Source: Effrenium voratum
Lineage: Eukaryota > Sar > Dinophyceae > Suessiales > Symbiodiniaceae
Length of the DNA: 64,000 bases
NCBI GenBank assembly: GCA_963377175.1
Contig: CAUJNA010003816.1
Location: forward strand, 904,501-968,500
Reading direction: 5' to 3'
Shown: positions 33,901-45,900 of the stretch, in pieces
Layout of the letters: each line of letters opens with the position of its first letter
How positions within the stretch are numbered: the first letter of the stretch is position 1
Notes under the pieces: model-generated
What the model was told of the DNA's origin: nothing
Database searches by the model: none
Seen by the model: the letters and a program-made list of their open reading frames with translations, nothing else
Program-made: the position numbers and the translations under genes

Positions 33901-36900
33901 GGGGGTTGTGGGGCCACACGGAATAACAACAAAAAGGAGCCATGATGCATTAGGGCAACAATGTGTGTAGTGTGCATTTGGCGTGGCAACCGCATCTGGA
34001 GTACTCCAAAAAGAGATGTTCGGTTTCTGCTTCATAGTTGGTTAGCACATCTTACATAGCTTTGGAGGAGACACTTAACACATCACCCCTAGCAAGAGAA
34101 AGTCGAAAATCACCTTTCGGCCAACATGGTGCTGTTGGAAGCCACGTCCTCCACTTGCTGCAGTCCTCTGGGAAACAGACATCTGTCCACTAGTGAAACC
34201 GACTCCCTTTAAAACCAACATGGGGGAACAAACACACAATTCATTTCAGCAAATTTTCTGACGAAATACGTTCTGGTTTCCTTTAGCACCATCAGTTATG
34301 GAACCCCGCGGTATGTGAGCGATGTGAGAGCCTAGGTTTCCTTTCGGGGGATCCCCTCCATCCTTCCATTTGGTTAAGCCCCTGGAAAAAATGTATCCAG
34401 CAATGTCCAGCAGTGATAGATTCCCTTTAAAACCAGCAGGGGAAAATAAAAACGTAATCTTAAGCAAAGCTTTTGAGTCCAGGCGCTGCTTCTCTTGCCG
34501 CTTCTTCTCCAGCGCCTGGGCCTTGAACTCCGCCACCAGGGCCTCCTGCTTGCCTCTCAGCAGCAGCTCCTGGCCGTTTTCGCTGGGGTGGGGCGGCCTG
34601 GGGTGGGGGGAAGGCGCGGGTTTTGGCCGTCGCCAGGTGCCGCCGGCCGTTTTCTCCAACGGTGGGGGCGGCCGGGAGGGTGGGGTGGGGCAGGTGCCCC
34701 GCCTTTTTCAGATCCTAAAACATAAAAGGGCCCCGAAAGTTTGTTGTATGAATTGGTGTCCCAAAAAGAGTGTTTTACAGGGGGGGAGGGGGTAAGGCAA
34801 GAATAGGATTCATATGTAATGTAGCCCTTGCATCAAAACTATACGACACGACATGATCCAACGAAGAGATAAAATTGCAACACTTCTGGGGAATACCCCA
34901 ACAAATGCATCCCACCCGTTTTCCAGACGAACATTGAACGGTAAACAAGCACAAGCACATGAGAGTAGCTACGGTAGCATGCAAGTATTAGTCTTGGTGC
35001 AGGACTACAATAAGGGAAGCCCATAGTCGCAATCGAGAAAGCTGCCTCTAAGGATTTGTGACAGATTCCATTCAAAACCAAGTGAGTGATGGCAAAATGA
35101 TGCATCCTCTGCAGACTTTGAGCGATCTGGGAATGGGGCTTGCACATAGGCGTCCTTTTAGGAGAAATAGATGGCCCTGGTGGATGATGCAACCACCAGG
35201 TAAACCAGGAATCGCCCTCTATTTTTCTAGAAACACAACCAAAAAAGGACACCTATGGGCTTGCCACTTTCCCCGCGCTCGAAGCAACGCGAACGACGCG
35301 CCTGGCTGAAGGCCTTGAAGGAGGCGGGGGGCTCCCCGAGCAGCACCACCGCCACCCGCTTCCAGGCGCCCCACTTCTGCAGCAGCTCCGCTCGCTCCGG
35401 CGCCCTCGGCTCGGCGAGCCGGACACATGAGCGGCCCGAAGGGAAGGAAAAACGGGGACCGTTGTTCCGGTGGGGGGCGAGTAACTCCCTCCCACCAAAC
35501 AAGGAACCTGACAGAAAAACACACTGGAAGACCGTTTTCCTTGGGAAGGGAGCCCCTGTCGGGTTCTGTGTTAATCGGGGAGGGTTACCTTGGCTCGGAT
35601 AACGAACCTCGTTTCTCGTTTGCTGGCGACCTTCTGTGCAGACTTGCGGACCTACTTTCCCTGGGTTAGAATGCCGAAACCTGGCAACAAAAGCTCCCGC
35701 TGACATAGGGGTTCTACACTGAATTGCCCCCTTGGATGTTGCGTTCAAACCTTTTGCACCCCGCGTTTGCATTCCCTCCTGCTGATCTCAAAAAACACAA
35801 CCTTCATACTTCACACAGGCCATGATTTTGACAGTGTTTGCATTTTTTGGCGGGCGTATCAATGTCACAAACTGGGTGAAAAACATAAACATATAATGCA
35901 TACACATATATATATATATATGTGCAGATTGCGGGTGACAAGTGGATCCTGGTACACAAAGTGCCTTTTATCGGTAAACAAAAAGTGGGTTATGCCTATA
36001 GAGCGATGTGGGCGCTCCTGGCCGTGCCCGTGTTTGAAATCACTTCGTTTGCGACTGAATCGAACCATCGACCAGTGCAATCTACTTTTCCAAAAAGAGA
36101 CCCAGGCCACTTGAAAGTCCTTCCCAAAAGAAGTGGAACCATGGGTATATCTTAGAATTGGCGATCCCCTCTAGGATAATGAGTTGTGTTTGAAGCCAAG
36201 CCATCACCAAGCATTCCCCACAATTGTCAAGAACAGTGCGGCCGGTCCACAAGTGCCGTTGAAGTTTCTCTTGGGAGCGGGACACCAACGAAACAGCCCA
36301 ACTGTTTTCAAGAACCCTTGACTCTAGAAACAACGAACATCTGGAAATGAAGAAGCATCCATGGAGTCGCAACCAAACCGAGAACTAAAGGTGTCTACCC
36401 AACATTATATGAAGAATCAAAAGGGCGGCCGAACCCAATTTTTGGGCGCCTTCACTTACCCCGGTTTTGATTGGGGCTCAATCCCCCTTGCGGCTTGGAA
36501 AGCAGAAAATAGGCTCATCGAGCACCCACATGCCTAAAGGACGTGGATGTAAAGGCCGGTCAACCTTTTGGAGCCTTCTACATGTGGCCAAGATGGGAGA
36601 ACCAAACAAACAAAAGGTCTTTGGTGTGGCGTTTTTAGGGGACCCTCCAATGGTGGTGTTCCTTTTGGTTTCCCTGGAAAAATGCCAAAAAATGTGCCCT
36701 CAACAAAAACACACACCCATTTGCCTAACTGAGATCCAGCACCATGGATACCATGGTTGGGGTTTAAACCCTGTTGCTCAAAGTTCAACCCCCAAATTGT
36801 TTAAGCCAAACACCTCCCAGCCCACCTTCCAAGGGTTGGTATAGCTACGTTCGTTTTCAGAGTTCAGGCACTCTGGTTTAAATACACCTCCTGTGTTGGA

Positions 36901-39900
36901 AAAGAAGACGTTGGTGAACACATGTGCCCCGCTTGGTTAACAACTTGGTTGCTGTTGACCTCCCTGCAAAAAGTTATATCTTTTTGGGGGTTTAGTGGAA
37001 ACCCCCTTGATTTGCCAAAAAAGTTAAAGTCTAAAGATCCAACCCAATAACAGTCAAGACAAGGCCCCCTTACGAGTGAGTCCGTTCTCCTGTTGGCCAC
37101 CCTGTTCAGCACGCACGGAAAAAGCGAGCGGGGGCGCATGAGGTTGGACTTGAGCTCCATGACCACGAAGTTCCGCTTCTGAATCCTCAGTTACAAGCGT
37201 GGGCCTTGCAGAACTCCTGGCAGCTTCTGAATCGCTCCCTCTTAAACATGGCACACTTGGAGATCCCCAGCTCCGGAACAGCTCCCTGCTTTAGCCACTA
37301 GTGGTTGAGGCTCAGTACCGGGGTGAAAGCGAAGGGACTCCGAAATCCGTTGCTTTGGGGTTCCCTAGTTGAAAACACACCCACCTTCCTCCAGCTACCG
37401 CGGTTGGCCCTCAGAGGTAACAAATGTCTTTCCTGTTGAGAACCAGCAGTCAAGGGTCTCAAAGAAAACCTAACTCGTAGAGCCTCCTTTTCCCTTTTTT
37501 GACCCAAAGAAGTCGTATGCGGTCGGACAAGTTGTTTGTGTAAATCATGAAGGGACCGGGCCCCTTGTGTAGAAACTCTCGTGGGGGTCCCTTGGCCTGC
37601 CCTCAGTACATTTCTTCCCCGCCCCCATTGTACATTTGCTCTGTGCGGGCGGCGCTGGTTCATGAGCCAAGTTGCGGGTCGCAAAATCCGGGCCCGATCT
37701 TTCGTACTTTTCTGCACATGTCCGGGAACCGATTTTCTAGACGGGGATGTCTCTGTGTCATGTTACCCGTCTTGAGGTGGTGGGAAACCAACGGGAAGCC
37801 GGCCATTTTGGGAGCCCTATTTTGAGTCATAGAGTCATAATCAAAACCTGGCACAACAATGGTGAACCCACAACCATGTAAAGAGTTACTAAGGCGGCCG
37901 CGCCTATTTATGGTGGGGATTGCCCCTGACTAACCTTCATCTACCTGGGCTTTGATTGTCCAGGTCCTCCAGTAGAGAGGCTAGAATCAGGGTACCAACT
38001 TTTTTCTGCAGTCAAAATTTAGTAGGGTTGAACCCTCCCAACCAAAAAAAAAGTAACGGTAAAAAAGGGGCACCTAGCTGGGGGACCTAGTGGTGGCTCA
38101 CTTGAAACCGGCTCACCCCACGGCAGCGCCTCGGTCAGCCAAGGTGCATAGCCAGGGTCTGCAGCAGCTTGCGCACCTGGAGGTCGTCCAGAGATGGGAT
38201 GCCCAAGGCGATCTCCTGACAGCTCTCCGAATCCATGGGGCTGGCGATTGCCAAAAGCCCTGGCCTTACGGAAAAACCAGCTCTGCCGCCTCCCCCAAAG
38301 TTATTAATTACTCAATTACTAAGTGGCTTGGACACCAATGCCGAAACCACCCCCCCCCTTTTCTCGAAAGGTATGACCCAATTCCAAGTGGCTGTTCTCC
38401 CCAGGCCCCCTAGTCCCCCACTTCCCCCTAGCCCCCAGACCCTACACCCCCCCCCCCACCCGGTTGGTCGCGCGCTTTGGCGTTCGGCGCTTCGCCAGGG
38501 CGCCGGCTTGTCGTTGCACTGCCGCGCCGCGGCGCCGTAGCCCTTGGGCCGGTTGATGCCGCTGCGCTCGCACCACTGCAGCACAGCTCCTGGGCTTGCG
38601 GCGGCAACGTCGGAAGTCCGCCGGGGGAGGCGCAGCGAAGTCGCGGCAGTCAAACGCACGGCGGTGGTCATGTTTTGCCGGGTCTTGATTCTCCCTCCCT
38701 GCCAAAGCTTTGCGTCAGCATGGCAACGAGGGTGACTCAGCATGGCAACGAAAAATGTGCCCACTGATGTTCGGGGGCACCAACAACAGGCTGTCGGGGT
38801 TTGATTCACGCTGATTGAGTGTGGCTCAAACCCCTTTCGGATTGGAAAGCGGAAAATAACGTGTCAACCTCTTAGAGTCCTCTATCCACGGGCCAAAATA
38901 GGAAAACAAACACAACTTGAGTGTTTTTGCAGGGGACATCCCCCCAGAAAGAAAATGGCGCAATAGGTTTCCCTCTTTGGTTTCCCTTCCAAGCCAACCA
39001 AGGGGTACCCTCAAAAAATGGCACAGCGCTCGGCGGGATGTTTGAGGCTCAGTCACCATTCTAAAAAGGCTTCAGCTTGACACATACCCAAGTTTCTTGG
39101 AAGAACCAGCGCCCTTTGACTCTTCTCCGGAGTGGATTGACCAACAATAGGCCTGCTCTTTATTATCACACAACTGTCCTTCCAAAAAATACTGTCACAA
39201 TGATTTGGTTGATATTTTCAAGAGGATTCCCTTGGTAACTATCAGACAGTGGTGCCAGCACCCAGTTATCCACAACCATCTCCTAGTCTTGATTTGAAGG
39301 GAAAGGGTTTTTGCTGAACAAGAAAGAAACAAAGGGCAAACGATGTCAATCCGCCAGTTTGACCCGAGTTTGACCTTTTCCAAAACCAACCGCAAAAAGA
39401 AGCGGACCCGCAAGTAAGGCACCTGTTTTTCCCCCTCTCGATGGAAAGCAAATGGGCCGAATGAATCAGTCGATTACTCAGCCTTACTCCGGAGCCATGC
39501 AATTGGTCAGGGACCCTATGGTCTTATGGTTTCGATCAATGCGTATCCTTATAACTTATGAAGTGGCCCACATCGGGGGGCACACAAAAGTCATGGATCC
39601 TGCATGGCCCTCCCATAAAACTTAAATGGAAATGGAGGAGCCCCCCGAAAAAAACTGTTAGGAAGGAGGAGTAAGACAGCCCTTAGGATCTAGCTTCCAG
39701 GATTCAGCCCGCTCCCCTAAACCAGGTTGAGCTGGGAAAATCCAGCTAAGGAGTCGGGGAATCCAACAATGCGGGGTCTTTCAGCTTGCATTTCAAACAT
39801 CCCAGAAAGGGTCAACACCTGTTGCGGAGAAGTGGAAAAACCACCTCCGAAAGGAAGCTATGCTTTCAGGCTCAGGGCCTTTTTTTGTGTGTCCTTTTTT

Positions 39901-41968
39901 GGGCTTTTTACTCTGTTTGGGCTTGGTTTGGAGGGAAACCCACAGAAAACCGCTTTATAGGAAACCGACTTTTCGAGCATCGCTCTCTCAGTCAGGAGGC
40001 TGTCGCTGAGCTCGGTGTAGGAGGGGTGGGACTCCAAAAATTGGTCCAGCCAGTCGAAGCCACCTGGCGCCAAACAGACCCGACACTCGGCCCGTCAAAA
40101 GAAGAACACCTTGTTTGGTTTAACCCTACTAGACCTTCTTGCAAAAAAAACAAAAATAGTTCTAGTTGTTTTTTTTGTTTTAGCTTGTTTGTTTGCGGTT
40201 TCTCTAAAAAGAACAATAACACGGTTTTGTGTTTTACCCCACCAGGCCGTTTATCTTTTGCTTGGGTGAAAGTGGAGAAGGAAATCAAGGGAGCCCAAAA
40301 AGGCAAGAACTTGAGGCCAGCATTTCCAGTTACAGCCGTGACCCCGAAGGAAAGGGTTTGGGTTGTTTCTATTTTGGCAATATCCGCACGGGTCTCCCAT
40401 GAAAACTCGCCAATGTGCAAACATATAGAGGGCAATATCTGAATCCACCAAGTGGGCAAAGGTAGATTACCTTGAACTTGTACACGTTAAAACCAAAAAA
40501 ACAAGCACCTCAGGGCTCTGCAACATTGTGCCCTTGTTTGCAACGCACAAGCGGTTGACCGGGTCCCATCCCTATCATTACTGCATGTTTCATGAAACTG
40601 GCACTGAAAACAAACAATGTCCACAACCATGCACTTGCCAGCATCTCTTCAAATTCAAACTAGCTAGTTGAACGGGCAGAAGCTGGAAGTCGTCACGGGA
40701 TAGAACCGGGAAACCGCAACTTAACTTCTTAAGGCTTCAGTCGCCCCGCACAACAATCAAGGAACGCAAGCCAGCAAGCTAACAACGCAACAACGAACAT
40801 GCAAAAGCACGCCAACCGCAACAACAAACCGCACGTTGACCTGACAGTCGAGTACTCCAAACGAGGCCCGATCTTCCCGCCCAGCCCCGGAAGGCCTTCG
40901 TCCGGGAGGCACACGGGAAAAAGCACCTCCAGTGTCCGGCGCTTTTGGCAACATGAATTGCTGGAGGTTTGCGGATGGTTTCCCGGTGTACTTGATTTTC
41001 AAGTGGCCTACCCCCCCCCCGGCGAAAAAAAACAAATGGAAAAGGGAAGCAACCCACTGGGGCAAAGGACACAGAAATCAATGGTTGACCTCTTCACAAA
41101 ATGAGGAACGATTTGATCAACTAGGGGAAACTACTCACTTCTCGGGTGGACTGGCCACCAAAATGGTCTTCCAGGAACTCAGGAGGTGAGACTAAAAGGT
41201 CAGAAGGGCGAGTCTCAGCAAAGGCGCCTCGTGGGTCTCGGTGGGCTCCGGCACTTTGACCGAGGCGTCCTGCTGCGAGGCGTCCTGGTGGCAGTCATGG
41301 AGTCGGCTGTGAGCTGAGTTGAAGTGAGGAAAACGTAGCTTTGATATCAAGAAGGGGTGCTCCTTTGTCCTGACTGGATTGGCCAAACAATGATCTAGGC
41401 CTTGTTGTTTACCACTAAAACGTCCAATCCCCAAAAAGGTACGAAGTCGAGGCGTTCACTTTGAGTAATCATGTGAGTCGGCAAACGTTCGGTCACAAAA
41501 AAGAGGCAACCCGTTTTGGGGCCGAGTTTTTGGCGGGGAATCCACCAAGCAAAAAGGCATACCTGGTGACACTGAAAGTCGGGAACAGGTTCAACTCCCA
41601 GGCTACTCAAGTTCAAAATGCCACTTTGGCCCCAGCTGCCACATGGCAAAAACAACAAACATGTGCCGACCTGCTCAAGAGGCTGCTCAAAAATCCCAAC
41701 CTCAAACTGTTTGGGCTTGACTAAACTCCCTTCCCGAGTGCAGAATAAAACATATGGGTTTGTATTTTTTTAGGGTGGCCGGGCAGGAAGGTTTGAGTAC
41801 GGGGTATGATTCGCAGGTATGATTCGCGGGTATGATTCGGGGTATGATTCGGGGGTATGATTCGGGGCGGAAGCAGCAGCAGCAGTAGTAGTAGTAGCAG
41901 TAGTCGCCGAAGTGGTAGTACTAGTAGTAATATTGTAGTAGTAACAATAGTAGTAGTAGTAACAATAC

Positions 41969-42041
<73 letters not shown>

Positions 42042-42123
42042 TAGTAGTAGTAGTAGTAGTAGTAGTTGTAGTAGTAGTAGTAGCAGTAGTAGTAGTAGTA
42101 GTAAATAGTAGTAGCAGTAGTCC

Positions 42124-42170
<47 letters not shown>

Positions 42171-42209
42171 CTAGTAGTCGTGGTAGTAGTAGTAGTAGTA
42201 GTGGTAGTG

Positions 42210-42243
<34 letters not shown>

Positions 42244-42730
42244 TAGTAGTAACAGTAGAAGCAGCGACGTAGTGGCGCGGAAGCTTTGAAAAGACTTGGC
42301 GCTGGCCTTGGCAAGGCAAGTTCATTGCGCGGGTATGATTCGGGTATGATTCGGGTATGATTCGCGGGTATGATTCGGCTAGGTGCAAAACGGCACTGAT
42401 TACAAGCTCGTAGTAGCTGTGTAGTAGTAGTAGTAGTAGTAGCAGTAGTAGTGGTAGTAGTAGTAGTAGCAGTTGCAGAAGTAGTGGTAGCAGCTGTAGC
42501 ATAAGCAGCAGCGGCTGTAGTGGTGCGGACGCTGTGAAAAAGACTTAGCACTAGCCTTGGCAGGGGAAGCTCATTGTCCGGGTATGATTCGGGTATGATT
42601 CGCGGGTATGATTCGGCTAGGTGCAAAACGGCACTGATTACAGACTCAGAATGATGTATGTGGTAGTAGTGAGTAGTAGCAGCAGCAGCAGCAGGAATAG
42701 TAGTAGTAGAAGTAGTACTAGTAGTAGTAC

Positions 42731-42764
<34 letters not shown>

Positions 42765-42941
42765 CAAGGTTGTAGTCGTAGCAGTAGTAGAAATAAAGGT
42801 AGTAGTCGTAGTAGTAGAAGTAATAGTAAAGGTTGTAGTCGTAGTAGTTAGTAGTAAGGGTAGCAGAAGCAGAAGCAGAAGCATTATGGTAGTAGTAGCA
42901 GCGGTAGTAGTGATAGTAATACTCGTAGTCGCGGTAGTAGC

Positions 42942-42979
<38 letters not shown>

Positions 42980-45900
42980 TGGTAGTAGCAGTAGTAGTAA
43001 TTGGAGTAGTAGGAGTAGTAGTAGTAGTAGTAGTAGTAGTAGCGGCAGTGGCAGTGGTAGTGGTAGTATTGGGTAGCGCTGGTGGTGGTTGTTGTGGAGA
43101 CAGTGAACAACACAAAACGGTAGAAGAACAGTAGCATCTTGCAGCATACGTTTTAAGGGGTATGATTCGGGGGTATGATTCGGGGTATGATTCGGGGGTA
43201 TGATTCGGGTCTATGATTCGGGGAGGTCCCACCTTCTGCCTTTTGAAGCAACTCAACACACCAAAAAAGTACAAACCCATATCTTCTTAGCACCGAGCAA
43301 CTTCCCAAGTCGCCAACCGAAACCAAGCGCTCCTTGACCATGCGGCAAGTGAAGGGTAGAGGCGCCAAGGGCCCCGGGCCGAAGTTGTAGTGCAGCGCCA
43401 TGTTCCGGAAGCCTCAAACGTTCCCTCCCGGGATCCGGAACGATATTCCCAGCCCAGCACTCAAACGGAAACTCGTCTCAAAAAGCAACACAGGGAAAAC
43501 TGCTGGATATGTGTCCATTTCTCTAAGGGCTGATGAACCATTATTTTCTGCATTATGTTTAGAAACCACATTTTTTCCAGGGTGGACAACATGTGGAGAA
43601 AGGGATTCCTGACGATAGTGGGGGAGGCACGGCTGGAATTTCAGGAAAACATCCCCAAGACAACCCTCTAAATACAGCTTTTTAGGAGAAACACTTCCCA
43701 AAACGTGGAACACCCTTCAACATGTGAAGATTGTCAGAATACTGTCCCCATAATGGATTCGGGTCACCCTCCCACCACATGGAACCCACCCCAAGCTCCT
43801 TTTTTGAGGGTCCCTTGAAGTCCCTTGGTATGTTCCTCAAATTTACAGTCTATACTAATGTACACCCCAAGTAAGGGACCTACATCCTGGTGAGCTCGAT
43901 TTGCTCCGAGGTGAGCTTGCCAACGGCCTAATGATTTAATTCCTTCAGGCTTCCGACATGAGCCTACCTGGCACGTTCCCCAGAACACCACTTGACACAA
44001 GGATCTGTCTTTGGAGCTGGCACCACATGTGCCCAACGAGTCCACGACCTCCACTGGCCCCTTTGCCCGTCCTTTTGCTTGTTGCCGTACCCCCGCAAGG
44101 AAAAAGGGCTCCACGGCAGGGAAGCAAACATGTTTGGTAAGGGCCCCCACCGTGTTTGAAGGCTGCCTCCTTCCATACCCAACGACGCATATGGGCAAAA
44201 GGGAGCCCTATGTGAGTTGTTTGCATGTTTAGTGGGACACGCGCCAAACAAACAGGGATTAGGAGGGTGCTAAACACATTGAACACTGGAATCAATTTGC
44301 CTCTGGGGCGTTGGGATGAACATCCTGGCATCCGTGAAACCGGCTCTGTGCGAGGAGCTGAGGGCCGGGTAAAGGGGCTTACCCTTGAGCTGGTCCGGCA
44401 ATGGCCGGGGTGGCGAGGCACGAAAGCCGTCCTGGACGCTAACTCTGCTTGGCCCGACTCCGGGGTGGGCCAAGTGTTCAGTTACTCACTTTCGGCCAAC
44501 AAAAAGCCCAAACTTGTTGTTTGCCGCTAAAATGGTCCAAGCCAAAAAAATGACTAAAAGTCCAGGAACTCAGGAAGTGGGTTTGAGATTCTGCTTCGCC
44601 TTCAACGACGTTTGGAGCAGACCCCCGCCTAAGAACGCACAAACCAAGACACGGCCCGCCAAAAACCTGCACATGCAAACTACTAAGCGGGTTATGGATC
44701 CTATGCGCGCAAGCAAAACATTGGCGTCCGCATCTGTGCCCTGCGACGAAGCCACGCTGGCTCCAACCTTTGTAACCCCAAGCCTCCACCATAGCGACAG
44801 CAGTGAGGAAAGGCCCGCTATCGCGATGCGCATGGCTTGTAGGAATGGATGGGCGAAAGTAAGCCAACTTGTTCACAGCCAAGCTGCCTTCCCAAGAAGT
44901 ATCACTTCAGAAACAGAGAACATCCAAAGAAACGTCTTGTTAAAATGGTCCCGGAGATTTATATGGCTGTGGCTCAAAACCCTGTACCCCTGGTGAACAT
45001 CAAAATAGGTGGCACATGGGTGTTCATCCGCCCCAAAATGGAGGCATAGGCTATTGACCCATGGCCATATGAATCATTCAACATGGGAAGTGAAACCACC
45101 GGAGCACCGGTGAGGTGTTGAGTTGGCCAAACATCTATAACGAGATCTCCCCAGTTAAGCCCAACGGCCGTTTTCGGGTGCTCCCAGGTCCCAGTCCGCA
45201 AACCGTTAGACCCGCAAAACGATAGACTGTGTTGCCTCTTCTCCTGAGTAGATTTGCGTTGCTAGTTCACTAGCAGGGCAAGCGATCTTTCCGGTCAATC
45301 CCAAGGAACTGCCGAGAAAACTGCGACCAAGAACATCGAAGCCGGTGCAGTTTGAAGCTCCACTCAGCAAGATACTCATTCACGACGAACCATGTTCGAA
45401 CCTGTGTGTTGAAACCTTTGTCAAGACCACGGCAGCTTGATTCATACTTTCGCCATCCACGAAAGACACATCTAGATTCCAACATCGTACTCGTAGGCGT
45501 TTCGTTGCACGGGAAGTGGGCGAAGAAGCGCGTTTCCTCCCTTACAAACTCGATGCGTCTGGCTTTCATGTTATCAAATCCTCTTCTGCAGGATGAAAGG
45601 CTGCTGGCTGCCGTACCAAGCAGCAGCCAAGTCAGGATGCCTGCAGGTTCTGCCGCCAACGGCGGCCCTTAACCAATGAGAGGCCCGGGCCCTTGGGGGC
45701 TTGCAACCAATGCACAATTGGGAGGGTAAAAGCGTCAGCTTCCCTGGGTATCGAAAACCAGCTATAGCTGTTCTGCAGGCCCGGAATAAAAAACAATTGA
45801 AACATTGCTAAAACGATCCTGGGGAAACAAAAAACGACATATATACCCTTTTGGATGCCTGAAAGGCTGCGAGAAAAAAGAAGGAAAACAAACGCCGCGA

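Noticed and set aside
42171..43280. 369-codon Thr-rich minus-strand ORF
   Set aside because: Direct translation of the TAG satellite and its minisatellite borders; low complexity.
43875..43920. Exon-like piece between SPRY exons ([10 protein letters not shown])
   Set aside because: Exon 10 extended to a GC donor joins exon 11 exactly and completes the SPRY strand, so no exon is needed here.
44385..44996. 203-codon plus-strand ORF
   Set aside because: Runs over exon 10 antisense and two MITEs; only its middle looks protein-like and the strand is ambiguous.
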